Source of the DNA: Chloroflexia bacterium
Lineage (GTDB): Bacteria > Chloroflexota > Chloroflexia > Thermomicrobiales > JALYUS01
Assembly (NCBI GenBank): GCA_025928215.1
Contig: JAICJW010000027.1
Location: 1 to 18,627, forward strand
Direction: 5' to 3'
Length of the DNA: 18,627 nt
Shown here: piece by piece, positions 6,629 to 13,379 of the stretch
Layout of the letters: each line of letters begins with the position of its first letter
Numbering within the stretch: position 1 is the stretch's first letter
Notes under the pieces: generated by a model
What the model was told of the DNA's origin: nothing
Seen by the model: only the letters and a program-made list of their open reading frames with translations
The model's database searches: none
Made by a program: the position numbers and the translations under genes

Positions 6629-7969
6629 ATGTATGACGATCTCGTGACACCGGAACTGCTGGCGCGCCAGATCCTCGATTTCCGGCAGATGCAATCGTTC
6701 GCCGAGGACCCCTTCGTTATCGTTGAAGGTGAGGGGTTGCATGTCACCGATCACACCGGCAAACAATATCTGGATGGGCTTTCCGGGGTGTTCGTCAACT
6801 CCGTCGGGCACCGGAACCGGGCGGTGATCGGCGCGATGGCGGAGCAGTTGCACACGCTCGCCTTCGCCCCGCCACTCGCCGGGACGAACCCGACCGCGCT
6901 CGAACTGACGCGCGACCTGCTCGATTTCGCGGGGAGCGGCTTCGGCGCGGTCAAACTGCTCTCCGGCGGCTCCGAGGCAACCGAAGCGGCGATGAAGATG
7001 GCCCGGCAGTACCACAAGCAGACCGGCCATCCGCATAAATTCAAGATTCTCGCCCGGTACGGCGGCTACCACGGCGCGACGATGGGCGCGCTCTCGGCCT
7101 CCGGAAGCTGGGAGCGCAAGAGCATCTTCGAGCCGCTCGTCGCGGGCTTCCTCCACGTCCATCCGCCGACCTGCAACGCCTGCCCTTACGACCACACGCT
7201 GGACGAATGCCGCGCGCATGATCTCTTCACCTGCGCGCGGCACGTCGAGCGGACGATTCTCGCGGAGGACCCGGAGACGGTCGCCGCCGTGATTGTCGAG
7301 CCGATCAGCGTCAGCGGCGCGGGCTTCACCGTGCCGCCCGCCGAATACCTGCCAATGCTCCGGGCGATGTGCGACAAATACAACGTGCTGCTCATTCTGG
7401 ACGAGATCATCACCGGCTTCGGGCGGCTCGGCACGAAGTTCGGCGGCGACTGTTTCGGTGTCGTGCCCGATCTGCTCTGCGTCGGCAAGGGGATGAGCGG
7501 CGGCTATGCGCCGCTCTCGGCGGTGCTCGTACAGGAAAAGGTGCAGGCGGCCTTCCTCGGCACGCCGGAAGAACGGCGCGAGTTCCATCACGGCCATACC
7601 TACGGCGGCAACCCGGTCGCGGCGGCGGCGGGGTTGGCGGTGCTGCATCTGATGCGCGATCAGCATCTCGTTGAGAACGCGGCGGCGATGGGTACGGTGC
7701 TCCGCGCGCAGTTGAACGCGATGGCGGAACGGCTGCCGGGCATCCGCAATGTGCGCGGCGCGGGGCTATTGCAGGGTTTCGACCTCGATCCTGCCATCTA
7801 CGGCCCCGCGCCCGGCCCGGCAGTCGAGGCGGCGGCGCGCGAACACGGCTTGCTCGCGCGCATCGGCAAGAATTTCGTCGTCTTCGCGCCGCCCCTGACG
7901 ATTGACGAAGCAGGCATCACGATGATGGTGGACCGCCTCGAATCGAGCATCGCCGCTGTCGCGGTATGA
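6629..7969 (+). CDS. Class III PLP-dependent aminotransferase, 446 aa
   Basis: A fold-type I transaminase that probably acts on an omega- or alpha-amino group; the substrate cannot be read from sequence. The start MYDDLVTPELLARQ at 6629 has GGAG 6 nt upstream; earlier in-frame starts would translate the adjacent repeat. Motifs are LLSGGSEATEAAMKMAR (PLP phosphate binding, about 110-126), ARYGGYHGATMG, LILDEIITGFGR (Asp258 pairs with the PLP ring nitrogen), CVGKGMSGGYAPLSAV with the Schiff-base Lys287, and HTYGGNPVAAAAGLAVL. Four cysteines between residues 182 and 202 (CNAC and two single) lie where many members of this group have a Cys-rich insertion. It is 47 nt upstream of the rhodanese gene and probably co-transcribed with it. 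Confidence 0.88.
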   Translation: MYDDLVTPELLARQILDFRQMQSFAEDPFVIVEGEGLHVTDHTGKQYLDGLSGVFVNSVGHRNRAVIGAMAEQLHTLAFAPPLAGTNPTALELTRDLLDFAGSGFGAVKLLSGGSEATEAAMKMARQYHKQTGHPHKFKILARYGGYHGATMGALSASGSWERKSIFEPLVAGFLHVHPPTCNACPYDHTLDECRAHDLFTCARHVERTILAEDPETVAAVIVEPISVSGAGFTVPPAEYLPMLRAMCDKYNVLLILDEIITGFGRLGTKFGGDCFGVVPDLLCVGKGMSGGYAPLSAVLVQEKVQAAFLGTPEERREFHHGHTYGGNPVAAAAGLAVLHLMRDQHLVENAAAMGTVLRAQLNAMAERLPGIRNVRGAGLLQGFDLDPAIYGPAPGPAVEAAAREHGLLARIGKNFVVFAPPLTIDEAGITMMVDRLESSIAAVAV

Positions 7970-8016
7970 TGCGTGCCGAGACATGATGCGATGATGATCG
8001 CGAGAGGGGAAATAGG

Positions 8017-8913
8017 ATGCAGAACGCGGCGCCGGTGGATTCACTCGTCACGACCGAATGGCTCAAGGGGCATCTGAACGATCCGCACGTGCGCATTCTC
8101 GATGCGCGTGGGTATGTTCATCACATTGACGACGGCAACGGGAACATGGTCGTCACCTACGCGGGCGCGAAGGAGGAGTACGACGCGGCGCACATCCCCG
8201 GCGCGGTCTACGTGGATTGGACGAGCGACATCATTGATCCGGACGACCCCGTACCAATTCAGATCGCCCCGCCAGCGCGATTCGCGGCGTGGGCATCGCG
8301 CGCGGGTATCGGCGATGAAACGCACGTGATCGTCTATGACCACACGGGCGGCACAATCGCTACGCGCGTCTGGTGGGATTTGCGCTACTACGGCCATGAC
8401 CGTGTCTCCGTCCTCAATGGCGGCTGGAAGAAATGGACCGCCGATGGTATGCCGACGAGCGACGAGGCGACGAAGGCCCCGCCCGCCACGTTCACGCCGC
8501 ACGTCCGGCAGGCGATGCGCAAGACGGTGGATGAAGTCGCGGCGATCAGCGGCGGTCACTCCGCCCAACTGATTGACGCCCGCGCGCCGGATCAATACGC
8601 GGGCGCGGTCGTACGCAGCGGGCGGGCGGGGCACATTCCCGGCGCGATCAATGTCCCCGCCACGTCGCTGATTGATCCGGCGACGGGTATCTGGAAGAGC
8701 GACGAAGAACTCGCTGCCATCCTCCACGACGCGGGCGTCTCGGACGCGCAGCCCGCCGTCGCCTACTGTGGCGGCGGGGTAAGTGCGACGGGCGTCCTCT
8801 TCGCGATGCACCGCACCGGCCACCGCGACTGGGCCAACTACGACGGCTCGTGGAACGAATGGGGCCCGCGCACCGACCTTCCCACCGAAAGCAGCCGGAC
8901 TGAAACCGATTGA
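8017..8913 (+). CDS. Tandem-rhodanese sulfurtransferase (TST/MST family), 298 aa
   Basis: Transfers sulfane sulfur from thiosulfate or 3-mercaptopyruvate to an acceptor thiol or cyanide. Two rhodanese domains are visible. Domain 1 (about 10-145) has the ARGYVHHIDD and AHIPGAVYVDW segments but no active cysteine (YDHTGG in place of the loop). Domain 2 (about 165-285) has LIDARAPDQYAG, GHIPGAINVPA and the active loop CGGGVSATG with Cys251. The CGxGV pattern is closer to mercaptopyruvate than thiosulfate sulfurtransferases, but the assignment is tentative. A purine-rich GAGAGGGG stretch and an AGG precede the ATG. The last three codons and the TGA stop (ETD-stop) are supplied by the left arm of the 8895-9452 element, so the original C-terminus may have been altered. 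Confidence 0.88.
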   Translation: MQNAAPVDSLVTTEWLKGHLNDPHVRILDARGYVHHIDDGNGNMVVTYAGAKEEYDAAHIPGAVYVDWTSDIIDPDDPVPIQIAPPARFAAWASRAGIGDETHVIVYDHTGGTIATRVWWDLRYYGHDRVSVLNGGWKKWTADGMPTSDEATKAPPATFTPHVRQAMRKTVDEVAAISGGHSAQLIDARAPDQYAGAVVRSGRAGHIPGAINVPATSLIDPATGIWKSDEELAAILHDAGVSDAQPAVAYCGGGVSATGVLFAMHRTGHRDWANYDGSWNEWGPRTDLPTESSRTETD

Positions 8914-9452
8914 ACCGCAAAGGCGCAAAGAACGCGGAGGACGCAAAGAAAAAGAGAAGAAAATGGGGGAAAGATGGCGGTGGTAGGAAATGGGGATGTA
9001 TCGAGCCGGGCGAACGCTCGGTCGCGGGAGGTAATTGGCGCGGCGATTGACGTGCATCGCGCGCTCGGCCCCGGCTTTCTCGAATCCGTCTACGAAGAGG
9101 CGCTCTGCATGAAACTCCATGAGCGCGGTATCCCATTTGCGCGGCAGCGTGAAGTCGCGATTCACTATAAGAGCCGTGCGGTTGGCATCGGACGCGTTGA
9201 TATCATCGTTGATGAATCGCTCATTATTGAGTTGAAGGCAGTTGACGCACTCGTACCGATTCACACCGCGCAATTGCTTTCGTATCTGCGCATTACCGGC
9301 TATCCGCTCGGCCTCCTTATCAACTCCAATGTCGCAACCCTCAAAGAGGGTATCCGAAGAATCGCGCTCTCATCTGCGCTCCTATAAAATTTTTTCATTC
9401 TTTGCGTCCTTTGCGCTCTTTGCGCCTTTGCGGTTCATTCGGTTTCGTCCGG
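8895..9452. mobile_element. 558-bp inverted-repeat-bounded unit carrying a GxxExxY gene
   Basis: Core arms 8902-8948 and 9400-9446 are complementary at 43 of 47 positions; both read GAAACCGA..GAACCGCAAAGG outward-in, followed by GCGCAAAG and GACGCAAAG units. The match continues outward by CCGGAC/GTCCGG (8895-8900 with 9447-9452) after a one-base bulge at 8901. Between the arms is a single gene (8974-9387) with almost no other sequence. There is no DDE transposase or serine/tyrosine recombinase, and I see no clear target-site duplication. Mobility is therefore inferred from architecture and from the related gene-less copies at 2911-3042 and, more distantly, 6006-6087. Confidence 0.65.
8974..9387 (+). 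CDS. GxxExxY-family protein (PD-(D/E)XK nuclease-like), 137 aa
   Basis: Matches the GxxExxY family: EVIGAAIDVHRALGPGFLESVYEEAL contains the signature Gly34-Glu37-Tyr40, followed by a nuclease-like core in which Asp76 (RVDIIVD) and Glu86-x-Lys88 (IIELKA) form the D...ExK pattern. HTAQLLSYLRITGYPLGLLINS is the usual C-terminal part. The family's biochemical role is not established; a metal-dependent nuclease activity is inferred from the motif. The start at 8974 has GGGGGAAAG directly upstream. The codons look less GC-biased than the neighbours (many AT-ending codons such as ATTACC, TATAAG), consistent with a separate origin. The gene is enclosed by inverted repeats and is in the same orientation as its neighbours. 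Confidence 0.88.
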   Translation: MAVVGNGDVSSRANARSREVIGAAIDVHRALGPGFLESVYEEALCMKLHERGIPFARQREVAIHYKSRAVGIGRVDIIVDESLIIELKAVDALVPIHTAQLLSYLRITGYPLGLLINSNVATLKEGIRRIALSSALL

Positions 9453-9461
9453 GGGTTTGTC

Positions 9462-10643
9462 ATGCGAGAGGTTGGGGCGGCGCGGATTGGCGGGTTCGGG
9501 ACTTCGATTTTCACGGAGATGACGCGCCTGGCGATCAAGCATCAGGCCGTTAATCTTGGGCAGGGGTTTCCCGATTTCGCCGGGCCGGATTTCGTCAAGG
9601 AAGCGGCGGCAGCGGCGATCTTCGCCGACCACAATCAATACGCGCCCAGCCACGGCATCCCCCGCCTGCGGAACGCGATTGCCGCGACGTGGGGCGCGAC
9701 CTACGGGCGAGAGATTGACCCCGAGAGCGAAGTGACCGTCACGACGGGCGCAACGGAGGGGATGCTCGCCGCCCTGCTTGCCTTCGTGGACCCCGGCGAT
9801 GAGGTGATCCTCTTCGAGCCGTTCTACGATGCCTACGTGGGCGACATCATCTACGCCGGCGGCGTGCCGCGCTACGTGACGCTCCAGCCGCCCGATTGGT
9901 CGTTCGACCCGGACGCCCTCGCCGCCGCCTTCACCGAGACGACGAAGGTCCTCATCCTCAATACGCCGCATAACCCAACCGGCAAAGTCTTTTCGCGCGA
10001 TGATCTCACCCAGATCGCCGCGCTCTGCCAGGAACACGACGTGATCGCGATCACCGACGAAGTCTATGACCGCATCATCTTCGACGATACCGTACATGTG
10101 CCGCTGGCGACGCTCCCCGGCATGTGGGAGCGCACGCTGACCCTCAACAGCACCGGCAAAACCTTCAGCATGACGGGCTGGAAGATCGGCTACGCGATCG
10201 GTCCCGCGCATCTCAACGCCGCCCTCCGCACCGTCCATCAATTCAGCGTCTTCGCCACCGCGACGCCCTTCCAGGAAGCGATGGCAACGGCCTTTCAGGA
10301 GGCCGAGGCACGCGGCTATTACGCGCAACTGAGGCGCGATTACACCGCCCGGCGGGACATGATGCGCGCGATGCTCGAAGGCGCGGGCCTGCCGACACTC
10401 GCGGCGGGCGGCACCTTCTTCCTGCTCGCGGATGTCAGCGGATTTGGCACGCCGGACGATGTCGCCGCCTGCTTCCATCTGATCGAGACGGCGGGCGTCG
10501 TCGGTATCCCGCCCTCCGTCTTCTATGCGGATGCCAGCCGCGCCGCGCTGCTGATCCGCTTCTGCTTCGCCAAGAAACCGGAAACCCTCGCCGCCGCCGC
10601 TGAACGCTTCGCACACCTGGCAAGGGGCGGGAGATCGAGATAA
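9462..10643 (+). CDS. Class I/II aminotransferase, kynurenine/methionine-aminotransferase-like, 393 aa
   Basis: A fold-type I PLP aminotransferase. The start MREVGAARIGGFGTSIFTEM at 9462 is preceded by GGGGG at 6 nt; a longer frame from 9402 would translate the repeat arm. Motifs are NLGQGFPDF (31-39), QYAPSHGIPRLR, NTPHNPTGK (Asn171), ITDEVYDRIIF (Asp199) and NSTGKTFSMTGWKIGY with the Schiff-base Lys233. The combination of the NLGQGFPDF start and GKTFSxTGWKxGY is typical of the YbdL/kynurenine-aminotransferase group, which deaminates methionine, glutamine or kynurenine. It is separated from the rhodanese only by the inverted-repeat unit. Its stop is 12 nt from the convergent MFS gene. Confidence 0.9.
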   Translation: MREVGAARIGGFGTSIFTEMTRLAIKHQAVNLGQGFPDFAGPDFVKEAAAAAIFADHNQYAPSHGIPRLRNAIAATWGATYGREIDPESEVTVTTGATEGMLAALLAFVDPGDEVILFEPFYDAYVGDIIYAGGVPRYVTLQPPDWSFDPDALAAAFTETTKVLILNTPHNPTGKVFSRDDLTQIAALCQEHDVIAITDEVYDRIIFDDTVHVPLATLPGMWERTLTLNSTGKTFSMTGWKIGYAIGPAHLNAALRTVHQFSVFATATPFQEAMATAFQEAEARGYYAQLRRDYTARRDMMRAMLEGAGLPTLAAGGTFFLLADVSGFGTPDDVAACFHLIETAGVVGIPPSVFYADASRAALLIRFCFAKKPETLAAAAERFAHLARGGRSR

Positions 10644-10655
10644 CAGCGGGAAGTG

Positions 10656-11945
10656 TTACGCGGACGCCGGGATGGCCGTCTCACGCCGCAGTCGGGGCGC
10701 GCACCCGAGCAGCACGACCGTCGCGACGGCCGCGATCCCCGCGTCCACCGCGAAGGTCGTGCTCGGTCGGAAGGTTGCCCACAGCCAGCCCGCCAGCACA
10801 TTCGCCGGCAGCGCCGCCGCCCCGGTCAGGCCACCGAACCAGCCCAGCGCCGCGCCCCGCTGCGCCCGCGGCACCAGATCGGTGACCAACGCCTTGCCTA
10901 CCCCCTCGGTGGCCGCCGCATAGACCCCATAGCAGAGGAAGAGCAGCCAGACGTGCCACCCCTGGTTGGCGAAGGCCCAGCCGACGTACACCGCCGCGAA
11001 TGTGCCGTAGCCGAGCAGCAGGACCGGCAGGCGGCCCCAACGGTCACTGAGGGCGCCGAGCGGCGTGGAGAGCAGGGCATAGACGATATTATAGCCGCAG
11101 TAGAGCAGCGGCACCGCTTCCAGGGGCGAAAACGCGTACTCCAGGCCGGCGGTGCGCAGGAAGATAAAGGCGTCCGAGGCGTTCGCCAGGGCGAAGAGGG
11201 TCGCCACCGCCGTGAACAGCCAGAAGCGCGGGCCGAGGGCCTGCGCGGTCGGCCGGCCGGCCGGAGATTCGCGGCCAGTGGCGGGAGCAGGCGTTTTCGC
11301 CCCATCTCGCCGGAGGCCGGGGCGCTCGCGCAGGAAGCAGAGCGCGACGATGCTGAGCACCCCCGGCACCGCCGCCCAGATGAAGACCCGGCGCAGTGTG
11401 CCGAGCGCCTGCGGTTGGTCGCCCGCGCTCAACGCCACGATCAGCACCGTCAGCAGCGGGCCGACCGCCGCCCCCAGGGTGTCCATCGCCCGGTGGAAGC
11501 CGAATGCCTTGCCCCGGTAGGCGGGAGTGGTGGCGTCGGCGAGCATCGCATCGCGCGGGCTGCTGCGCACCCCCTTGCCGATCCGGTCGGCGACGATCAG
11601 GCCGAGGGCGGCAGGCCAGGCGGCAACCAGAGCGAGCAACGGCTTGGCGATGGCCGACAGCCCATAACCGGCGAGGAGGAGCGGCTTGCGCTCGGCCACA
11701 CGATCGGCGAGGCGGCCAGACAGGACCTTGAGCAGGCTCGACATGCTCTCCGCGATGCCCTCGATCAAGCCGGCGATGGGAAGAGGGGTGCTGAGGTAGA
11801 GGACCAGGAAGATGATCCGGATCGGCACGATCATCTCGCTGGCGATGTCGGTAAAGAGGCTCACTGCGCCGAGCGTGATGATTTGCCGGTTCAGGCCCGT
11901 GAACGGGCCGGTTCGGGTGGGCGGGGGAGTGCCGCTATCCGTCAT
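10656..11945 (-). CDS. MFS transporter, about 12 transmembrane helices, 429 aa
   Basis: An inner-membrane secondary transporter, probably an exporter; the substrate is unknown. The N-terminal segment LNRQIITLGAVSLFTDIASEMIVPI is characteristic of an MFS subgroup with the V-S-F/L-x-T-D-x-S/A-S-E-M pattern. The A-like motif between TM2 and TM3 reads SGRLADRVAERKPLLLAG and its second-half counterpart is GALSDRWGRLPVLLLG. A cytoplasmic loop rich in Arg, Pro and Ala (about residues 212-238) separates the two six-helix halves. The start ATG at 11945 has a GGGGGA ribosome site. It lies 46 nt after the small unknown gene on the same strand and may be the last gene of a three-gene operon. It is tail-to-tail with the class I aminotransferase. 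Confidence 0.88.
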   Translation of the reverse strand: MTDSGTPPPTRTGPFTGLNRQIITLGAVSLFTDIASEMIVPIRIIFLVLYLSTPLPIAGLIEGIAESMSSLLKVLSGRLADRVAERKPLLLAGYGLSAIAKPLLALVAAWPAALGLIVADRIGKGVRSSPRDAMLADATTPAYRGKAFGFHRAMDTLGAAVGPLLTVLIVALSAGDQPQALGTLRRVFIWAAVPGVLSIVALCFLRERPGLRRDGAKTPAPATGRESPAGRPTAQALGPRFWLFTAVATLFALANASDAFIFLRTAGLEYAFSPLEAVPLLYCGYNIVYALLSTPLGALSDRWGRLPVLLLGYGTFAAVYVGWAFANQGWHVWLLFLCYGVYAAATEGVGKALVTDLVPRAQRGAALGWFGGLTGAAALPANVLAGWLWATFRPSTTFAVDAGIAAVATVVLLGCAPRLRRETAIPASA

Positions 11946-11991
11946 TGAATCCCCCGCCGCTAGCGAGCCAGCCCGTCAATCGGTCGCTCGT

Positions 11992-12273
11992 TCATTGGTC
12001 GGCGTCCGGGCTGTCGTCGTCCACGGTGACATGCTTGACTGTCACCTTCAGCGGCGTCGCCGCGGACCCGGCAGCCAGGACCGCCTGCGTGGCGGCGATC
12101 GCCGTCACCGTGAAATCGTGGGCCGGGGCATCCTCGCCCTCCACGAAGAGATGGGCGACGACGTTCGCGCCTTTGTGCATCGTCGCCAGTGCAGTGGCAT
12201 CGCCCCCGGCTGGCGATGCCGTCCCGTCACTGCGGTGCAGCGTGCGCTTGAGGTTCCCGATAACGTCTTTCAT
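11992..12273 (-). CDS. Unknown small soluble protein, 93 aa
   Basis: The start at 12273 (MKDVIGNLKRTLHRSDG) has AGGG 5 nt upstream. An alternative ATG at 12285 adds MRAG and is also possible. The sequence has an N-terminal basic helix, an Ala/Gly-rich stretch, a central ANVVAHLFVEGEDAPAHDFTVTAIAATQAV segment that looks beta-rich, and an acidic tail (VDDDSPDADQ). There is no signal peptide, membrane helix or motif I recognise. It starts 22-34 nt after the stop of the membrane-anchored gene upstream and ends 46 nt before the MFS gene, so it probably belongs to the same transcript. Confidence 0.55.
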   Translation of the reverse strand: MKDVIGNLKRTLHRSDGTASPAGGDATALATMHKGANVVAHLFVEGEDAPAHDFTVTAIAATQAVLAAGSAATPLKVTVKHVTVDDDSPDADQ

Positions 12274-12307
12274 TCCGGCCCTCATGTTTTCCGGGCGCGC
12301 ATGCCCG

Positions 12308-13096
12308 CTACTTTAGCGTGTCGAGATCAACCCATTGCCCGTTCTGGTTGACCTCCACCTTGGTCACCGGATGAATCTCCCAGATATTCCCCCGCGTTTT
12401 GCCGATCTGATCCGGGTGCTCCGGGTCGAGCATCAGCCAACCCGTCACCCGCACCTTTGCCTTCTGTTTGGCCAGATTCTGGAAGGCCTTTAACGTCCAC
12501 CCCGCGTGCTTGGCACGCAGGCGCGGCCCCACCTCGATCACGACCGCTTTGGTCCGGTCGTCGCCGGCGCTGCCGGTGATCCACTCGTGGAAGTCCACGT
12601 CGGTCGTCGAGTGGCAGTTGGGCGATTCCGCTCCCTCCGACTGGACGTGAATGAAGAAGGCCTCGACCGTCACCCCGACGCCATTATGCTTGTCAACCTC
12701 GGCGCGGTCGGCGGCTGACCATTGGTCCATATGCTTCTTGCCAACTCCCTGCGGCCACGGCAAATTGAGCAGCGACTCGAACGGGACGGTAGCAGGCGCG
12801 GCGACCGAGTCCACGCGGTTCTTGAGCATGTTGAGCGGCGGGTCGGTACCGTCGCCGCCAGCCGGGCAGCCTTTGAAGGTCTCCTCCTGTGGCGTCACCT
12901 TCGGCCCCGTGGGAACGCCGTTGACGGCGGCCTGGGCGGTGGCGCCGGTCGGGGGCGTGGGGACGGTAGGAAATGTCTGTGCTTCGTCCGGCCCCGTGTC
13001 GCCACTTTTGCGCAGGTGCGGCAGGGCGATGACCAGCCCCACGACGAGGACGATGACGACGAAGACCGCGACAATGGCGTACCCGCGCTTACCCAC
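12308..13096 (-). CDS. Membrane-anchored extracytoplasmic protein of unknown function, 262 aa
   Basis: Uses GTG at 13096, with GGAGG 5 nt upstream. A single N-terminal helix (residues 6-26, YAIVAVFVVIVLVVGLVIAL) is followed by a Pro/Thr/Ala linker (about 33-72) and a globular domain (about 75-262). The conserved-looking parts are PNCHSTTDVDFHEWI (160-172), KAVVIEVGPR, KAKVRVTGWLMLDPEHPD (212-229) and TRGNIWEIHPVTKVEV (234-249). The VRVTGWLMLDPEH...WEIHPVTKVEV layout looks like a small beta-barrel domain that I have seen in uncharacterised secreted bacterial proteins, but I cannot name a function. Cys77 and Cys161 could form a disulfide. It is the first gene of the presumed 12308-11992-10656 transcript. 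Confidence 0.8.
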   Translation of the reverse strand: MGKRGYAIVAVFVVIVLVVGLVIALPHLRKSGDTGPDEAQTFPTVPTPPTGATAQAAVNGVPTGPKVTPQEETFKGCPAGGDGTDPPLNMLKNRVDSVAAPATVPFESLLNLPWPQGVGKKHMDQWSAADRAEVDKHNGVGVTVEAFFIHVQSEGAESPNCHSTTDVDFHEWITGSAGDDRTKAVVIEVGPRLRAKHAGWTLKAFQNLAKQKAKVRVTGWLMLDPEHPDQIGKTRGNIWEIHPVTKVEVNQNGQWVDLDTLK

Positions 13097-13379
13097 CTAA
13101 GCCTCCTCGATGAAGAATCTCCCCAACGCTCGATGCGTATCCGCATTGGCAAGAGCGATACCCCTGCGGCAGATTCCGCCCATCTTAATGGGCGGCACAA
13201 CATGCGCCGATAACGGGCGTCTATCCGTCGTGCGGACCATGGTACCGCACGGTATGTCGCCTGCGATAGAGGAACAGACGTGCCGCGCCTGATTGGTCCC
13301 GCGCTCCAACAGGCGACGCTCGAGGTTATTCTGGAATAATTCCAGGATGCGCGGCAATCAACGGACCCTGCTTCGCTGC
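13097..13379. other. 283-bp gap with three palindromes and no supported gene
   Basis: This gap lies between the glycosyltransferase stop (13380) and the anchored-protein start (13096), both on the minus strand. It contains three short perfect palindromes at 13176-13195, 13229-13251 and 13331-13345. Open frames in both directions have no recognisable product and poor codon structure. It presumably carries the promoter and leader of the 13096 gene; I could not single out convincing -35/-10 boxes. Confidence 0.5.
13176..13195. repeat. 8-bp GC-rich inverted repeat with 4-nt loop
   Basis: CCGCCCAT-CTTA-ATGGGCGG is a perfect hairpin or operator-like dyad located 80 nt upstream of the 13096 start codon. 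There is no T-run on either strand, so it is not a terminator. It could be a regulator binding site or a leader structure for the anchored-protein transcript. Confidence 0.5.

Noticed and set aside
6533..7666. 377-codon open frame antisense to the class III aminotransferase
   Set aside because: The product is Arg/Glu/His-rich shadow coding caused by high-GC third positions; the plus strand has unambiguous PLP motifs.
8041..9273. 410-codon antisense frame across the rhodanese and GxxExxY genes
   Set aside because: It spans two well-supported plus-strand genes and has no domain pattern of its own.
9435..10616. 393-codon antisense frame opposite the class I/II aminotransferase
   Set aside because: Charged low-complexity product; the plus strand carries all catalytic residues.
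10653..11948. 431-codon plus-strand frame opposite the MFS gene
   Set aside because: Arg/Gln/Ala-rich shadow with no hydrophobic or motif structure; the minus-strand MFS has motifs and helices.
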